A DNA stretch of 6,851 bases from NCBI GenBank assembly GCA_002315325.1, contig DCGU01000048.1:1-6851 (forward strand), given 5' to 3'. Under the pieces are notes generated by a model, which was given only the letters and a program-made list of their open reading frames with translations, was not told the origin of the DNA and did not search any database. Both the position numbers and the translations under genes were made by a program. This stretch comes from Clostridiales bacterium UBA1770 (lineage in GTDB: Bacteria; Bacillota; Clostridia; Oscillospirales; CAG-272). Position 1 is the stretch's first letter. The number at the start of each line of letters is the position of its first letter. This document shows positions 5,842 through 6,851 of the stretch, in pieces.

Positions 5842-6551
5842 TTCTGTTTCCTGCCATTGATTTATATGAAAAAAAGGCCGTTCGCCTGTATAAGGGCGAT
5901 TACGCGCAGATGACGGTGTACAGCGATAACCCGCTGTCCGTGGCGAAAGATTTTGAGCGGGCGGGTGCTTCTGCCGTGCATTTGGTCGACCTGGAAGGTG
6001 CCAAACTCGGTGCCACGCCCAATGCCGACGTCGTAGAGGCCATCGTCAAAAACACGGGCCTTTTCACCGAAATCGGCGGCGGCATCCGCGACCTTGCCAC
6101 CGTGGATAAATATATATCCCTCGGCGTCAACCGTGTGATTTTGGGCACGGCCGCCGTGGAAAACCCCGCTTTCTTAAAAGAAGCCGTGGCAAAGTACGGT
6201 GATAAAATCGCCGTCGGTGCCGACGTACGCGACGGTATGATTGCCATTAAGGGGTGGGTGGAAAAATCCGCCGTAACCCTGTACGATTTTTTGGATAACC
6301 TGCAAAGTATCGGTGTCAAAACCGTGATTTGCACCGATATTTCCAAGGACGGCGCCATGAACGGCACCAACCTGGAACTCTATGCGTCGCTTTCGCAAAA
6401 GTATGACCTGCAAATCACCGCATCGGGCGGCGTCTCCACGTTGGACGACGTCAAAAAGCTAGCCGCAATGAACCTCTACGGTGCCATTATCGGTAAAGCG
6501 TACTACACCGGTGAGATAGATTTGAAAAAGGCAATCGAGGTGGCAAAATGA
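5838..6551 (+). CDS. hisA: ProFAR isomerase (phosphoribosylformimino-AICAR-P isomerase) HisA
   Basis: HisA is a (beta/alpha)8-barrel enzyme that carries out the Amadori rearrangement of ProFAR to PRFAR (step 4). The 237-residue length is usual. The catalytic aspartates are D8 in FPAIDL and D129 in VGADVRDG; T166-D167 (ICTDIS) completes the active site. The two phosphate-binding half-barrel motifs are seen at GGGIR (80-84) and ASGGVS (195-200), reflecting the internal duplication shared with HisF. The specific HisA assignment rests on PAIDLYEKKAVRL and on HisF following directly. GAGGG six bases before the ATG is a good ribosome site, and the start shares ATGA with the hisH stop. In some lineages such proteins also serve tryptophan synthesis (PriA); nothing here demands that. 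Confidence 0.96.
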   Translation: MILFPAIDLYEKKAVRLYKGDYAQMTVYSDNPLSVAKDFERAGASAVHLVDLEGAKLGATPNADVVEAIVKNTGLFTEIGGGIRDLATVDKYISLGVNRVILGTAAVENPAFLKEAVAKYGDKIAVGADVRDGMIAIKGWVEKSAVTLYDFLDNLQSIGVKTVICTDISKDGAMNGTNLELYASLSQKYDLQITASGGVSTLDDVKKLAAMNLYGAIIGKAYYTGEIDLKKAIEVAK

Positions 6552-6851
6552 TTACCAAACGTATCATCCCCTGCCTGGACGTCCGTGACGGACGTGTGGT
6601 GAAGGGCGTCAATTTCCTGGGTGTACACGACGTTTCCTCGCCTGTCACGCTGGCCGAATATTACTCGAACAGCGGTGCCGACGAATTGGTCTTTTACGAC
6701 ATCACCGCATCGGTGGAGGGCAGAAAACTCTTTACCGATATTTTGACCGAAGCGGCGTCGAAAATCTTTATCCCCCTGACCGTCGGCGGCGGTATCAACA
6801 CCGTGGAGGATTTTGATCGGGTGTTAAAATGCGGTGCCGATAAGGTCAGCG
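6548..6851 (+). CDS. hisF: Imidazole glycerol phosphate synthase, cyclase subunit HisF (3' end missing)
   Basis: HisF is the barrel-fold cyclase subunit that combines PRFAR with ammonia from HisH to give imidazole-glycerol phosphate and AICAR, which returns to purine synthesis. The first 101 codons are present, of about 250 usual for the family. The start KRIIPCLDVRDGRVVKGVNF (4-23) carries the catalytic aspartate D11 and the loop 1 lysine K19. GADELVFYDITAS (43-55) and TVGGGIN (79-85) follow; the last residue of the GGGI phosphate motif is N where many homologues have R, H or K. The second catalytic aspartate lies beyond the edge. The start shares ATGA with the hisA stop and is preceded by GAGGTGG. 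The right-hand truncation is due to the window edge. Confidence 0.95.
   Translation, partial: MITKRIIPCLDVRDGRVVKGVNFLGVHDVSSPVTLAEYYSNSGADELVFYDITASVEGRKLFTDILTEAASKIFIPLTVGGGINTVEDFDRVLKCGADKVS

Noticed and set aside
5870..5876. A AAA AAG slippery heptamer in the correct frame near the start of hisA
   Set aside because: It matches the dnaX-type -1 frameshift site, and CGCC/GGCG could pair downstream, but the -1 frame stops after five more codons, no stimulatory Shine-Dalgarno is seen upstream, and the bases simply encode E-K-K in a conserved enzyme.

Overview
The window is the 5' part of a complete-looking, tightly packed histidine biosynthesis operon read left to right, with the start of an unrelated divergent gene at the left edge. 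In order the operon has a TrpR-family regulator (YerC/YecD type), hisZ, hisG (short form), hisD, hisC, hisB, hisH, hisA and the first 101 codons of hisF, which runs off the right edge. The YerC-type regulator, the split HisZ plus short HisG ATP phosphoribosyltransferase, consensus sigma-A promoters and purine-rich Shine-Dalgarno sites together point to a Bacillota (Firmicutes) genome of moderate GC, probably Clostridia or Negativicutes. The sequence alone does not fix the genus.

Bases 1-43 hold the first 14 codons of a minus-strand gene with its own consensus promoter at 79-107. Bases 44-305 are an AT-rich divergent control region. For the his operon it has a TTGACA-17 bp-TACAAT promoter (199-227) preceded by an A/T-rich UP-like element, then a leader of roughly 70 nt. 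This leader is too short for a T-box and has no His codon in any plus-strand frame, so neither T-box control nor a classical His leader-peptide attenuator fits. Instead it holds palindromes and tandem repeats that are candidate operators, which suits a DNA-binding repressor encoded as the first gene of the operon.

From 306 to the right edge the coding is continuous. yerC and hisZ are separated by one base and every later junction overlaps by 1-8 bp, so one polycistronic, translationally coupled mRNA is likely. The products cover step 1 (HisZ-HisG: ATP + PRPP), step 4 (HisA isomerase), step 5 (HisH-HisF, which links to purine synthesis through AICAR), step 6 (HisB dehydratase), step 7 (HisC aminotransferase) and steps 9-10 (HisD). 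Steps 2-3 (HisI/HisE) and histidinol-phosphate phosphatase are not in the window; hisI/hisE would be expected just past hisF. The biosynthetic genes look intact, with family catalytic residues in place. The parts worth a second look are in the divergent control region and in HisZ's short C-terminal tail. I found no evidence of an undescribed system, mobile element, CRISPR array or RNA gene.
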